NCBI GenBank assembly: GCA_030248215.1
Contig: JASANG010003532.1
Coordinates: 1-64,000, forward strand
Origin: Enoplolaimus lenunculus
Taxonomy: Eukaryota > Nematoda > Enoplea > Enoplida > Thoracostomopsidae
Length of the DNA: 64,000 bases
Reading direction: 5' to 3'
In this document: one piece after another, positions 22,067 through 32,790 of the stretch
How the letters are laid out: every line of letters starts with the position of its first letter
How positions within the stretch are numbered: position 1 is the first letter of the stretch
Made by a program: the position numbers and the translations under genes
Notes under the pieces: generated by a model
Seen by the model: only the letters and a program-made list of their open reading frames with translations
The model's database searches: none
Told to the model about the DNA's origin: nothing

Positions 22067-23701
22067 TGTAGGGATATTCCCGGGTGCGCGCTCTTGAAGT
22101 TAGAGTACGTTGCTAAATTTACCCGGTTACCGCGGAGCGTTTCTGCGCAGGGTAGAAACCGCTGGCAGTTATTATTATTATTGCAGCTATTCTTGTTAAG
22201 ACGCGGTGTGGACGTCTACCCCGTGGGCGCTAGCAAGTGGCACGGGGTCAGGCGATCCCTAGCGTATACCTCAGCGGTTAAAAAGAAAGTAATAAGATTA
22301 GAGCGTGAGCAGCCTGCCTCAGCGCATCCAAGCAGTAGTCAACTACCTTGTGTAACCTACATTAACCCGTATTCAACCGTTTTTTTTAAAGTCCACCCTT
22401 AGCATTTGAAAAATTGGCGTGCCTGGTTCCTGGTTTTCGGGGCTGGTTGTGTAAAGTTGTTGTTGTTGCCTCTCTTTGTTGTTTTTGCTGTTTTCGTTTC
22501 GAAAATTTGCGGCCTACGCTTTCCGGCAAGCTTTTACTAATTCAATAGAATTTATGAAAATTTCAAGAAGCTTATGCAAATAAGCTTCTGATTATGCAAA
22601 TTGATGTTAGCCAAACGACAGGGTATAAAAGCCGCTGTCGATTCGACAATTTAGGCATTCAGTTTGCATCTTTTATCTTCAACTTTCACTGATGCCTACA
22701 AACGTTTCTTATGTGCTTTTGTTATGTGTTTGTTTTTTTTGTAATTGTGTAGCCGGCTTCAAGAAAGAAGTCGGCTACGGTAAATTCTGTATTTTGCAAA
22801 TTTTTTCTCAGGTACCGGTGGCCGGAGGTGTCAGCGGTAGCGGGGAATTCCGCAAAACCATAACGTGCATTATTTGTATCATTTCTTAATAAACTACAGG
22901 TGTCCGAATTGATAAGGGATGCTAGCCCCTATGATTTCTGGGTTGTTTGGAATTTCTGTTTCAGTACTGACCTTGAGATTGTTGTTTTTAGCAAATTATA
23001 GCGCTATTGTTTTCGTTGGATTCCCGCAGGACGGGAATATTTTTGTTATTTCGGACTCAGGCTTGCGCGAGTAGCTAACGAGCAAGTCCGGGTCGGAATT
23101 TGTTATCGTGTCCGGACCGGAGGTGAATATTTTTCTTTTTCCTTTTTCCTTTTTCTTTTTCCCGGGTGATTTTTGAGCGCTGAGTATTGAATGATTATTG
23201 CGTATAGCAAAAATTTCTACAGCCTTAAAAATAGGCGGTGCGGGTCCCCATTTTTCTTTTTCCTTTTTGACCAACTCCTTTTTACCAAGAATTTATTTTT
23301 CCCCGCACTCCGAATTTTGCCTGCCCACTGGATGGTCAATGTATTTTTGCCGCGGTGGTCAGAAATCTTACCCGGGGGCAGGAATGCGCGAGGATAAGAG
23401 TCTCCTAGCCCCAAATCTTTTTCGGGATAATCGGTGTTTCAACGGCGTTCGCCGGCTTGCAGTCGGCGAGGAACTTTTATCTAATGGAATTACATGCGAC
23501 ATTTTATTCAACGATCCGGTAGCGATAAATGTTTGCGTTCTGATGGTGTATACATTGCGAGCCCGAGATGGGAAACCCATCCCGGACGCGATCGGGCGGA
23601 GTAGATTAACTAGACCTAGTAGCCAACCTCGATCAAACCATAAGGAGTACCCGCCAAGGATGGGTGGCAAGGACTTTCGATCCAGGGTAACTTACCTTAT
23701 A
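22067..23701 (+). repeat. 3' long terminal repeat
   Basis: Near-identical partner of 19109-20745. The sequence diverges from the 5' copy exactly at the LTR end, where CTTAC and the ~85-bp repeat array resume. Confidence 0.9.
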
Positions 23702-23706
23702 CTTAC
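23702..23706. repeat. Target-site duplication CTTAC (right)
   Basis: Partner of 19104-19108. Confidence 0.85.
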
Positions 23707-23966
23707 CAGCCCAGGTATAATCTAAGCTTTTAAAATTTCCACTTTTCCAGTTTGCCAAACAAACTTTACACTACAGATTTTCTCTACTGAAGCAGGGAAT
23801 ATCCAGGCTTATGAATTTTCCACTTTTCCCCAGCAAAACATATTCCTGTGATTCTTCCTACCAAGAAGTGAAAAATTAGGCCGTGATACAGGAGTGGCTG
23901 CGCTGTACTCCTGGTTATAAGTTTTCCACCCTGGACAACTGGCAGCCCCTGTTCTATACATGGGCC

Positions 23967-25570
23967 TTGCGGGTTAAAAACAAATAACAGTCCGTAACCG
24001 AATAACAGGGGGTACTCAATTCTTATATTCGGTTCACTACAGTACACCAGTGGTGTAGACGAAACAAGTACAGCTGATTGTTTCTTATACTATTTTGTGT
24101 ACAGGACCACACTACAGCACAACTGGTCAGTTTCTAAAATAAACTGCAATTGTCGTTCGATGCGGCAGTCAGAGGTTGTAGGTTAAAAATAGCATATGTT
24201 ACTGAATATCTAAATTGAAAAAAATGTAAATTGTTTTTACCCACATACTCATCAGACAATGGTAAACAATTTTACTATTTTCTATAGAAGACAAGGAAAA
24301 ATTTGACGCAAAGTCGAAAAAGTTTTATCATCCATTTAACGTGGTGGTAGTGGTGAAGATATATTCGGAAGGTGACGTTTCATGTGTACCCCGAAGCTGT
24401 GAGCCCATTTACGCGTAGGAGTCAACTTGTCAGGCTTGAGAGAAACATATTGCCTGAACTTCACAATTGAAATACCTGTGCGTAATACTTTAATTGCTGA
24501 AAACAGGAGTGGTGAACCGTAAAAATTTGAAATTACAAAAAATTGCAAATTGAATGAAGTACTATTTGAAATGCAATAACAAATTCGACACTATTAATTT
24601 TAGTTAACAAAATTTAACAAACTTTGCAATCTCTATCATCTACTTGCAAACGACCTGCAATGAAAAAGACATACAATTAGTAAGCGAATTGTAGCCTACC
24701 GATTACCAGTGGTGGATCCAGAAACTTAAAATGCAGGGCATAGCACAAAATGTGCCCGTTTGAAACACGAGGGGGCTGGGAGGGACCTCCGAAAAAATTT
24801 TGCCCTTTCTACAAAAATTTCGGCATTGTTTATGTGAATAGGCTGAAAAGGTTTTAATCAGTATTTACATTTAACAATTTCGTAAGCATCTGTCGTTCCA
24901 TGTATATAAATGAAAATGGACAATGTAGTTAGCTAACTTTTTAAACCAGTGGTTGCCGTCTACTACATATAATTTTTTGTAAACGACACTTTTACAAAAT
25001 TTCGATACATAACAGTTGCCGTTGCTTAGGCAAAAGTATTTAATGCTAACGGCATTAGGTATACGTTAATATTGAAAGCAACCGACAGATGCTAGGTTTC
25101 TAGGTTTTCAATTACTTAAAATTGTGTCTTTGGGGGTACTTGGTTGTAACCAATAGGTGTTTTAAAATAAGAAATAAATCGCGTTTTGTTTTGTAATACG
25201 AGTTTGTGTAAAATATATTTTCGACGATGACTTTTGCTTATTTCGAAAATTAGTAGCCGTCGTTTGAAAACTTTCGAAAACCTATCAATAGGCAAGCATC
25301 ATTTGCCAATGCATTTTTCCACACGGTGTACATGATATATTGTGGACCACGCATAACCGTAGGAACTTAAGTTTTCATTTTGAACAGTCCGATGGTCAGA
25401 TTTCATTAAGAGCCGAATGATTTCATCGCAGTTAGATTTAGTATTTAGTAGATATTTAACAGCGGAGGTTTGCAGCTTTGTCTTTCGTCAATTATAGCGG
25501 TGTTAGAAAAAATGCTGCGCTCGCCCAAAACAAATGCAAACTCAAAAATTTCTAGTATAGGCCATTGGAT
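23967..25570. other. AT-rich stretch with one transposon end
   Basis: CAGTGGTGGATCCAGAAAC near 24712 matches the left end of the hAT-like MITE at 46743; its right end was not found. A repeated CGTAGNAACNTAAG/AACAGTCYGGTGG theme starts at 25355 and recurs to 26470. No exon is supported. Confidence 0.45.
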
Positions 25571-25573
25571 GCT

Positions 25574-25700
25574 GAAAATCCAAATTTTGGAGGAAAGGTT
25601 CAAATTTTGATGTGAAAATTCAAACTTTGGCGGGATATTCAAATTTTGTCAGGTAAATTCAAATTTTGGCGGGTAATTGCAATCTTAACGGGAAATTCAA
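25574..25700 (+). repeat. E2F-site-like minisatellite, array 2 (about 7 units)
   Basis: Units such as AAATTCAAATTTTGGCGGG and variants with TTTGGAGG or TTTTGTCAG form a decayed tandem array of the same theme as 17360. Confidence 0.75.
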
Positions 25701-26860
25701 CTTTTAATTTACGTTTTGAGTTGTTTAGTAGAACTCGATATGCTTTCTGGCAATCCAAGAAAGAGCGCGTGAATGCTATCGTTTACCGCACAGTGTCATA
25801 CGTTTTTATGAAGCTGTCTGTTAAATTTCATATAATATTTGCACTAAATTTGGAATATCATATGACATTCGCTATAATATCCTATGATATCAAGTCGTAA
25901 TAGCACAGATATACGTTTAGTTGACACGAGAGCAAGGGTTTTTGCATCAGCGTGGAATGATATTGACATGTGGTTTGTTTAGCTTATATATGGTTGACCA
26001 ATTCTATAGTTTTTGTCGAATTAAGACAAAGCCTACCCACGCTGCCTCAGTTTTAACGTGAACTCCGCATTAGATTCTGTCTTGAGTAGAAAATACAATG
26101 ATGGAGATTTCTTCTAGACAATTAAAATGCTGTTAGAAAAATACTGCTGCGCTCGACCAAAACTGATGCAAATTCAAAAATTACCAGTATAGGCCAGTGC
26201 ATGCTAATGCTGTCACCTTCAAAAATTTTCGGTTTTGCATATTGCACTGTAACCGTAGCAACATAAAAAGTTTTCGTTTTCAACAGTCTGGTGGTTACAT
26301 TTATTTGAAAGACAAACAAGATTGTGCTTTTATAATTACATCTTTGGGGTCCTTAGTTTCGCTTTAGTCCAAAATATCACCTTCATCATTCTTTAGGTTA
26401 GCAAACAGCATCATAACCATAACAACATAAGTTGTGCTTTTGAACAGTCTGGTAAATTGCATTTGTTTAAGAACCAAAGCATTGCGTATTTTTATGTTTA
26501 CAGCTTTCTCGCAGCAAGATTTATGGTTTAGTAAAATTTCGCAAAAGATTCTCTTTATTTTTAATTAAAACGGTCTCTAAAAAATAGTACTGCGCTTGCC
26601 CAAAAAGAAAAACGATTTCGTATTTTTATGTTTAGGACTAATTGCTGTAAGCTTTAGTCATTAGTAAAATTCAGTAGCTGAGATTTTCGTGTTTCAATTA
26701 TTAAGTAGTCGCTGTAGCCAAAAACTCTAAGTACTGAGTTTAAAAATTTAGACTGAAAGACTTTAAGGTTTTGCTTGTGTGTATTTATGCTTAGACCTAT
26801 TCCTTTCCTTACCAGATTGTAAAACTTTATCCTGGTGACCTAACGACCGATAGTTTTATG
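25700..26860. repeat. Diffuse repeats with a Harbinger-like MITE right end at about 26045-26074
   Basis: AATATCATATGACATTCGC and ATATCCTATGATATC near 25853-25892 and the reversed end GTTTTAACGTGAACTCCGCA near 26052 mark a degenerate Harbinger-like copy. Between 25490 and 26560 the phrase GTTAGAAAAANTGCTGCGCT with CAAAANNNATGCAAANTCAA recurs, with AACAGTCTGGT about 100 bp later. It is an old, unclassified repeat. No gene is seen. Confidence 0.45.
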
Positions 26861-27058
26861 CGCGGTTCACGTTATAACTAATGCAGCCCAAAACTTCGTT
26901 TGTCTCTAATATACGGAGTTTACGCATTCACTGGGGCAGCACAAAACACGTTTTGACCATGTAGATTTGGCGTTAACATAAAATATTGTGATCTAAACTG
27001 CTGGTGTAAAGGAGTGATTGCACCAGTTTCCTTGCTGTCTAAGTAGAAAACATTTTAT
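26861..27058. mobile_element. Harbinger-like MITE end fragments
   Basis: GCGCGGTTCACGTTATAACT at about 26861, CACTGGGGCAGCACAAAACA at about 26929 and ATGTAGATTTGGCGTTAAC match parts of the 37895 copy. It is rearranged and lacks a clean pair of ends. Confidence 0.45.
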
Positions 27059-27426
27059 CTCTCGCAGTTTTTGTCACTGATGATGTAAAAAACGATGTCC
27101 CAGTCACCTACCCGGCTGGTTTTCGTCAACCACACACATGAAACACACAGCTGTGTGTGTTTCTGTTTTAGCAACATCATTGATTGCATTTTCCTTTTCT
27201 TTCTTGCGGTTCAGGTTCTTTTGGCTTCCCTTAATAATTTCTTTTTAATTAAGCTGCTACGTAGCTTTTCGGGCTAGTTGCTCAATCTAGCTTCTTATTT
27301 GCAAAGTTTTCTTTCTATTAAAAACTTTTTTAAATTTACCAAATTTCAAAACTCATTATGCAAATTAAGGCATTAGCGGAAACTTTCGGGGATAAAAACG
27401 GGCAAACCTCAGGTTCAGGAGCGCAG
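27059..27426 (+). mobile_element. LTR-promoter-like fragment
   Basis: ATTATGCAAATT near 27356 lies shortly before a GGGGATAAAAACGGG core, and the order resembles the ATTATGCAAATT to GGGTATAAAAGCC spacing in the LTR at 19109. A TTTCTTTCTTG-rich stretch precedes it. It is interpreted as a diverged LTR piece with unresolved boundaries; a Harbinger-like MITE abuts its right side. Confidence 0.35.
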
Positions 27427-27720
27427 TTATGCGAAATTCACGTTATAACTGGGACATTTCGGTTACGTTTTGTCACATGTTGATCGACATCAACACAAAT
27501 TTCTGCTATCATCATATGATACGGACAGACAAAAGTCGAATTACATATGAGATTGCTATACAAAACACGGACACACAGGTTATCTATAAATGCAAGTGTT
27601 TGAATGTCACGTGACACTATCAGACAAATTGGTTTAATATCTTAAGATATTCTAAATGAACAGCATATATGATATGATATTCAGCAAGACGGATTCGGAG
27701 AATGATAATATATTCTATAT
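27427..27720. mobile_element. Harbinger-like MITE, left portion
   Basis: It begins ATGCGAAATTCACGTTATAA and follows the complete copy through CACATGTTGATCGACATCAA. It carries palindromes TATCATCATATGATA near 27501 and GTCACGTGACAC near 27606. The right end is missing. Confidence 0.65.
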
Positions 27721-27769
27721 GTAGTTTAAACGTATTATAAAACAATCAGTCAAGGTTTGAATATTCCCG

Positions 27770-27915
27770 AAAAGTATGAATTTTCTCGCCAAATTTAAAA
27801 TTTCCCGCTAAAACTTGAATTTCTCCGAAATTTTGAATTTTCCTGCCAAAAATAAAACTTTCCCGCCAATTTTTGAATCTTCACGCCAAAATTTAAATTT
27901 CCCACCATATTATTA
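27770..27915 (-). repeat. E2F-site-like minisatellite, array 3 (reverse, about 7 units)
   Basis: Units such as TTTCCCGCCAAAATTGAATT run in the opposite orientation to the other arrays. Confidence 0.7.
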
Positions 27916-28044
27916 GTATTGTTTTTGACATTTTCTCGTAAAATATCATATGATACTAATGCGGGGTTCACGTTATAATGTCAGCCCCACGCTACCGTTG
28001 GTTTTGATTGCACACAAAATGTCCAATCGTTTGTTAAAAGCTCT

Positions 28045-28550
28045 ATAGTGTCCATTACACGTTAACTGGAGAACCTATACCGTCCGCGGTAGCATGCAAA
28101 GTTAGTACTGGACGCCAAAGAACCTATGTCAGCGCACATAAAAAAAGACGTTTGGATGCAAATATAAAATATTTCACATATTTGAAAGAACAGAAACCTG
28201 TCAGTAATGCGTGTTTTTTCAACTGTGGTTTTGGCGGGAAAATTCAAATTTTGGCCGCAAATTCAAATTTTGGCTGGAAAATTGATTTTGGCAGGAAATT
28301 CGAATTGTGGCGGGAACATTCAAATTTTGGCGGGGAACTTCAAGTTTTGGTAGGAAAATTCAATTTTGGCGGAAATTTTTTAGTATAGCTCTTACTTTTG
28401 GTATGCAGACATTTTTTCAAAACGAAAACTATATGTGGACAATTCGCGGAAGGCGAAAACTATGCATGGACGGTGTAGCTAGCTAAAATTGTGTCCGCTC
28501 ACAATTACTGCGATAATGTATTCTGCACACAGAAAAAATAAACAGGGCGG
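28045..28550. repeat. Composite repeat, copy 2 (paralogue of 17148-17778)
   Basis: CCGTCCGCGGTAGCATGCAA, AACAGAAACCTGTCAGTAAT and AAAACGAAAACTATATGTGG recur in the same order as in copy 1, including an E2F-like array in the same position. Confidence 0.7.
28228..28382 (+). repeat. E2F-site-like minisatellite, array 4 (about 8 units)
   Basis: Tandem AAATTCAAATTTTGGCNGG units, shorter than array 1 but at the homologous position in the composite repeat. Confidence 0.8.
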
Positions 28551-28555
28551 ACAAT

Positions 28556-28812
28556 GCCAATGTATAGCGCAGGGGCTTCCAGTTTTGCACGGTGGAAAAC
28601 TTATAACCAGGAGTGCAGCGCAGCCACTCCTGTTTGACGGCCAAATTTTCCGCTGTTTTGGTAGGAAAATTAAGAAAATTTTAATGACTAGATTTTGCCC
28701 TGGGTTGGTAGGGAAAATCAGAAGCATAGGTTTTGGGGTCGGAAAACGAGAAAAGTGGAAAATTCTAATGCCTAGATTTTCCCTGGGTAGGCAGGGAAAA
28801 TCTGAAACATAG
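28556..28812. mobile_element. Short GGCC-end segment with two ~85-bp units
   Basis: GCCAATGTATAGCGCAGGGG followed by CCAGTTTTGCACGGTGGAAA and CAGCGCAGCCACTCCTGTTT matches 17779-17870 almost exactly, followed by two ~85-bp units. It then passes into a repeat of the block seen at 28406. Confidence 0.65.
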
Positions 28813-29089
28813 GTTTTTCAAAACGAAAACTATATGTGGACAATTCGCGGAAGACGAAAACTATGCATGAACGGAGTAGCTAGCTAAAATTTTGTCCGCT
28901 CAGAGTTACTGCGATATAATCTATTGTGCCCACAGAAAACACAAACAGGGCGGACAATTCGTGTACAGCTCAAACGAACGGTAGCGTGGGACTGGCAATT
29001 ACTGGGGGCAGTCTGGCACACGTTTTGTCCCAATTATAATAGCGGGTAACATTTTGTTCACACATTAATCTGCTGTTAAATTCAAAAAA

Positions 29090-30484
29090 TTGTAATAAAA
29101 TTTGGATTTCGCGCGAAAAATGGGGATATTACCTGCGATATTACGATAATGGGAAATCGGGATATTACAGGGGATATTTCCGTTTTGAAAAATTGAGCTG
29201 TTCTATACCTGGCGACAAACGTTTATACATGTGGAGCTGTAAAGAAGTGTGGCATTTGTTTTATTTTCTTTCGAAACCTCCGCATTTTTAAAGAGCTACA
29301 ACTACTGTCCCGATGCTCATGACAAAGTCCGACTTTAAAGTTTCAGGTCTGTTTTGTACTCCAGTCGAATGTAAGAGAATGGACAATTTGTTACATCCAC
29401 GTAGACATTATTACGCAGATTATGCATAAGAGGCAATGCTAGAAACTTCATACAGTTGTACTTTAGCTCGGGCCCTTGACGTTTCGTTTTAGTTGCCGTC
29501 AACGTAACTATCTTGAATGTTTTTATGTGCTGGATAACCTCGGTAATTTTTTGTACATTAAATTCATCTTGTTTTTTTCAAGCTCAATATTACAAATTGT
29601 TCGTCTACCAACACAGTTTTGAACGGCTCAAGCATAGAATTTAATGAAATAGTATTACAATATGTTTTAGTATAGACTCTATTGATATTGGGTACTTATT
29701 CAGACGTCCAATAATAGATATGAAAAGTAGTAAAAGAAGAAAGGACTACTTGGGACCAGAAGTTAGCGCAGTAAATGCCTGTTGTTCTTATAATTTAGTT
29801 ATAATAGACGGTAATAGTCAACAAGAGACGTTTTCTTACAGAAAAACAGCAATCAATATTTTGTCAAGTTTTACTCATACACAAAAACATTTCTCTCTGT
29901 CTTTCAAAATAATTAGCGTATGCAACGGCGAAAATCATCCCACACAATACAGAAACCTGGTCATCGTGAAAAACGCGAAACAATGCTGTATAGAATCTTA
30001 GATTAAAATAAAACAAGCTTGTTCGCTGCTTTTTTATTACATTTTAATGAAAAAAGTATCTTCTTTTACATAAGTTTGTCTCATTCGCAATTATTTGCAT
30101 ATTTGTTTTGTTTCAAATAGAAATGACAAAATTTTGCATAAAAATAAATTATTTTTTTTTATCAATTTATGCGTAAAATGCGTTTCGTGAATTCTATGAG
30201 AATGTCAAATATGCAACCATTTCAAAAAATCTGTTACCACTGCGCGTCGGCTTTGAACCGAAAACAGAAAAGTCCTGCATAAGGTAGGGTATTGCTCAAA
30301 AGTTCAAATTATTGCAAATGTATTTTTGACATGTATTTTGGATATCCGGATATATGCGGATATGCAATGTATTTGGGCAAATATTCCGATTGCCCGTCTG
30401 TATCGTTGTTTAATTCAATAGGACAATTAGTTTTCGAATGGTATTAGAAACACCTTCGTTTCTATGCCCGGTGAGTCTTTTTAC
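29090..30484. other. AT-rich region without a supported gene
   Basis: A 93-residue frame at 29720-30001 (+) is followed 5 bases later by AATAAAA, but has no recognisable motif and no splice context, so it is not annotated. CATTTGCATAAT-like words at 30080-30150 and an ATATCCGGATATA patch near 30346 are old repeats. Confidence 0.4.
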
Positions 30485-31056
30485 TGATTAATATAAGGTT
30501 GGTTACCCTGGATCGAAAGTCCTTGCCACCCATCCTTGGCGGGTAGCCCCTTACGGTTTGATCGAGGTTGGCTACCGTGTCTAGTTATGCTACTCCGCCC
30601 GATCATGTATCCTCGCGCATTCCTGCCCCCAGGTAAAATTTCTGACCACCGTGGCAAAACTATGTTTTCCATCCAGTGGGCAGGCAAAATTCGGAGTGCG
30701 GGGAAAAATAAATTCTTGGTAAAAAGGAATTGGTCAAAAAGGAAAAAGAAAAAACGGGGACCCGCACCGCCTATTTTGAAGGCTGCAGAAATTTTTACTA
30801 TACGCATGATTCATTCAATACTCAGGGCCCAAAAATCACCCGGGAAGAGAAAAAGGAAAAAGGAAAAAGAAAAATATCCATCCCCAGTCCGGACACGATA
30901 ACAAATTCCGACCCCGACTTGCTCGGTAGTGACCCGCGCAGGTCTGAGTCCGAAATAACGAAAACAATCCCGTCCTGCGGGAATCCAACAAAAACAATAG
31001 CGCTCTAATTCGGTAAAATAGTAATCTCAAAGTCAGTACTGAAACAGAATTTTCAG
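30485..31056 (-). mobile_element. Old LTR copy, minus strand, 5'-truncated
   Basis: The reverse complement follows the last ~740 bp of the LTR at 19109-20745 with several deletions: the CTTTTTCC-type tract, GACCACCGTGGCAAAAC, TACCCGCCAAGGATGGGTGG and the GGGTAACC end near 30502. It is clearly more diverged than the LTR pair and therefore older. It begins where the phrase CAGTACTGAAACAGAA ends. It is a broken remnant. Confidence 0.8.
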
Positions 31057-31189
31057 ACACTCTCAAAATCGTCAGGCTATTATCCATTACAGAATTGGAC
31101 ACTGCACTTTATTATGAAGTTATAACTCGGTAACACATTATGCATTATTCAATTTATCCGTGTCATGTATAAACGTTTAGCCAAACCTA

Positions 31190-32790
31190 ATGTTCCTAGA
31201 TTCCACCTACAAACTCAACTAAAACATGGCTCTTTACCTGTTCCGCCTCTCGCCGTAGCGTGGTCTCCCATGCTGCGAGGTCTTCCCGAGCCGGTGGACT
31301 TGCCGCCCACCGGCCCCCTTCTGGTGTTGCCGGTCGAAACTCTTCAGCGAGTGGATTCAACCGGGCCGACGTTTTAGGTGACACTGGAATTGTTTGCGAC
31401 GTTGAAGACGCCGACTTCGTCGGTGGAGAGTTCGCGGCGGGCTATCCCGAGCATTTCGGTCCATGTTTGAGCCAAGTTCGTTGGTTTCGTTGTTTGAAAT
31501 AAAAATTTGAACGGTTTCGACGTTGCTAATAGGTAAATTGCATCAGCCGAATTAATACACACGGTTAAATGCGTAATTGTATATTTGATTTCGTAATGAA
31601 CCTGAATGCAATTTGGTTAAAACCACGGTTGAGTCGAGCTGGACTCAACCGGAGTCTAACCCAACTCGAAATCGCTTTCACAATTAATTTTTCCTCCTAG
31701 GTACACGTCAAGAAATTTCCAATTGGAAAAACTGCGTACAGCCACCCGTACCGGAACAGCCCGTACGGCGCTTGTACCGGCCACCACGGTACGAGCGCTA
31801 GCTTTCACCAAAAAGAAAACACAAACCGCAAACTACAAATTTAACATAACGCCGATTATCAGTAAAAAACGGAATTCTACGACTATCATGTTGCTTCACA
31901 AAGTATACCACTCTCCGGCTAGAATTTTCAACCAACAGAAATATAAAAACACGTCAGCATAAGCTATCGCCGAGAACATAGTTCAAAATCCATCGCCATC
32001 TTAAAAAGCCAAGAAACTTAAAACCAAGAAAAGAAAAATGCTAGCTAAGAACCTTTATTCAACATAACTCAAAATTAAACTCGATCACAATTCCACCGAA
32101 TTATTACCAATTCATTCGAAATTTTAGAACATTCCTCGCACATCAATATTAAGAAAACTATAACAACTTACTCTAACCGTCAGAAAACTAAAATAACTAC
32201 GACACAAATCTAACCGCCAAATTTAAACTCAAAACCATCCAAATTTGCAAAACAAGTATCGAAAAAGGTCAAATAAACTAAATAACATATAATAACCTTC
32301 AAATACTATGACGAATACCCACTTGACTTCAACTACACATTATTCAAAAGCTTAACGCCCAATTTCGCCGTACTAAACATTAACACCGCCAATTCTAACC
32401 GTAAAGTTCAAAATTTCAAAAATCCTAACTTCCATATAACTCGTAAGAAACTACACAAGCCGGCAAAAGACAGAAAAGACCGCCCCGGGCTCAAAACCAC
32501 TCAAATCCAGTTCGAATCAACTCTTTCCGCTAGTTTTACTCACCTGCGCTCTCCCTTCAGACCCCTAGATCTCAAATTTGAAACCACCAAATCTCACGCC
32601 TACGGAGTACTATACCCAGGGATCACACACTTGGATCCCCCAGGTGAATACCCCGCTACGGCACCAAAAACATTTCAACCAGTGGTTTTCCAACCCGACA
32701 CGCTCAAATTTCGCGCCTCTCGGGTTTCCCCCAGAAAATTTCAACTCAGCGGAGTCACGGATCCAGTGGTATCCCTACAATTAAAATTCG
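31190..32790 (-). mobile_element. Fossil leader and gag-like block of an LTR-type element, minus strand
   Basis: Read on the minus strand there is a leader starting near 32790 (TGTAGGGATACCACTGGATC), a donor-like CAGGTGAGTAAA near 32546, about 1 kb of T-rich intron-like sequence, an acceptor-like TGCATTCAG near 31602, and a coding block to about 31200. The block contains LGIARRELSTDEVGVFNVAN and LNPLAEEFRPATPEGGRWAA. The organisation and the LNP..EFRP peptide match 1-1480. The old LTR copy at 30485 lies just downstream on the same strand and may be part of the same element. It lacks pol and is broken. Confidence 0.55.

Larger units (their letters stand above)
19109..23701 (+). mobile_element. 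Young-looking non-autonomous LTR element (structure whole, no pol)
   Basis: Two direct repeats of 1637 and 1635 bp flank a 1321-bp interior. The parts are: 5' LTR 19109-20745, primer-binding-site-like word 20746-20759, a basic coding block near 20973-21249 with splice-like edges, a polypurine tract 22054-22066, and 3' LTR 22067-23701. CTTAC is duplicated outside. The LTRs start TGTAGGG and end TTATA, not the usual CA. By eye they differ at about eight or nine sites plus one short length change (~0.5%), so the insertion is recent on an evolutionary scale. There is no protease, reverse transcriptase or integrase, so it would depend on a relative. It looks structurally whole but never autonomous. 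Superfamily is uncertain. Confidence 0.88.
17779..23966. mobile_element. GGCC-end element with inverted arrays of ~85-bp repeats, holding two nested insertions
   Basis: The left end GCCAATGTATAGCGCAGGGG at 17779 and the right end, read in reverse as GGCCCATGTATAGAACAGGG from 23966, are inverted repeats. They match the ends of the TTAGGC-type MITEs. Inside each arm a GTGGAAAAC and CAGCGCAGCCACTC block is shared, followed by tandem ~85-bp units. Two insertions lie in the right half: a 179-bp MITE (18689-18867) and an LTR element (19109-23701). Without them the element would be about 1.4 kb. It has no transposase frame. A shorter relative lies at 28556-28812. Confidence 0.65.
27982..28994. mobile_element. 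1.0-kb element with CAGYCCCACGCTACCGTT ends
   Basis: CAGCCCCACGCTACCGTTGG at 27982 and, in reverse, CAGTCCCACGCTACCGTTCG ending at 28994 are inverted termini. Inside are the composite repeat copy 2, E2F-like array 4, a GGCC-end segment with two ~85-bp units, and a second copy of the AAAACGAAAACTATATGTGG block at 28816-28960. There is no coding capacity. A clear target duplication is not visible. Confidence 0.6.
27956..29090. mobile_element. Harbinger-like MITE split by another element
   Basis: Left piece TAATGCGGGGTTCACGTTAT at 27957-27979 and right piece ACTGGGGGCAGTCTGGCACA onward at 28999 correspond to adjacent sequence in other copies. The 1-kb element at 27982-28994 therefore lies inside this MITE. 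Its far right end is not preserved. Confidence 0.55.

Noticed and set aside
29720-30001. 93-residue plus-strand frame followed by AATAAAA
   Set aside because: No recognisable motif, no splice context, and such frames occur by chance in this composition.
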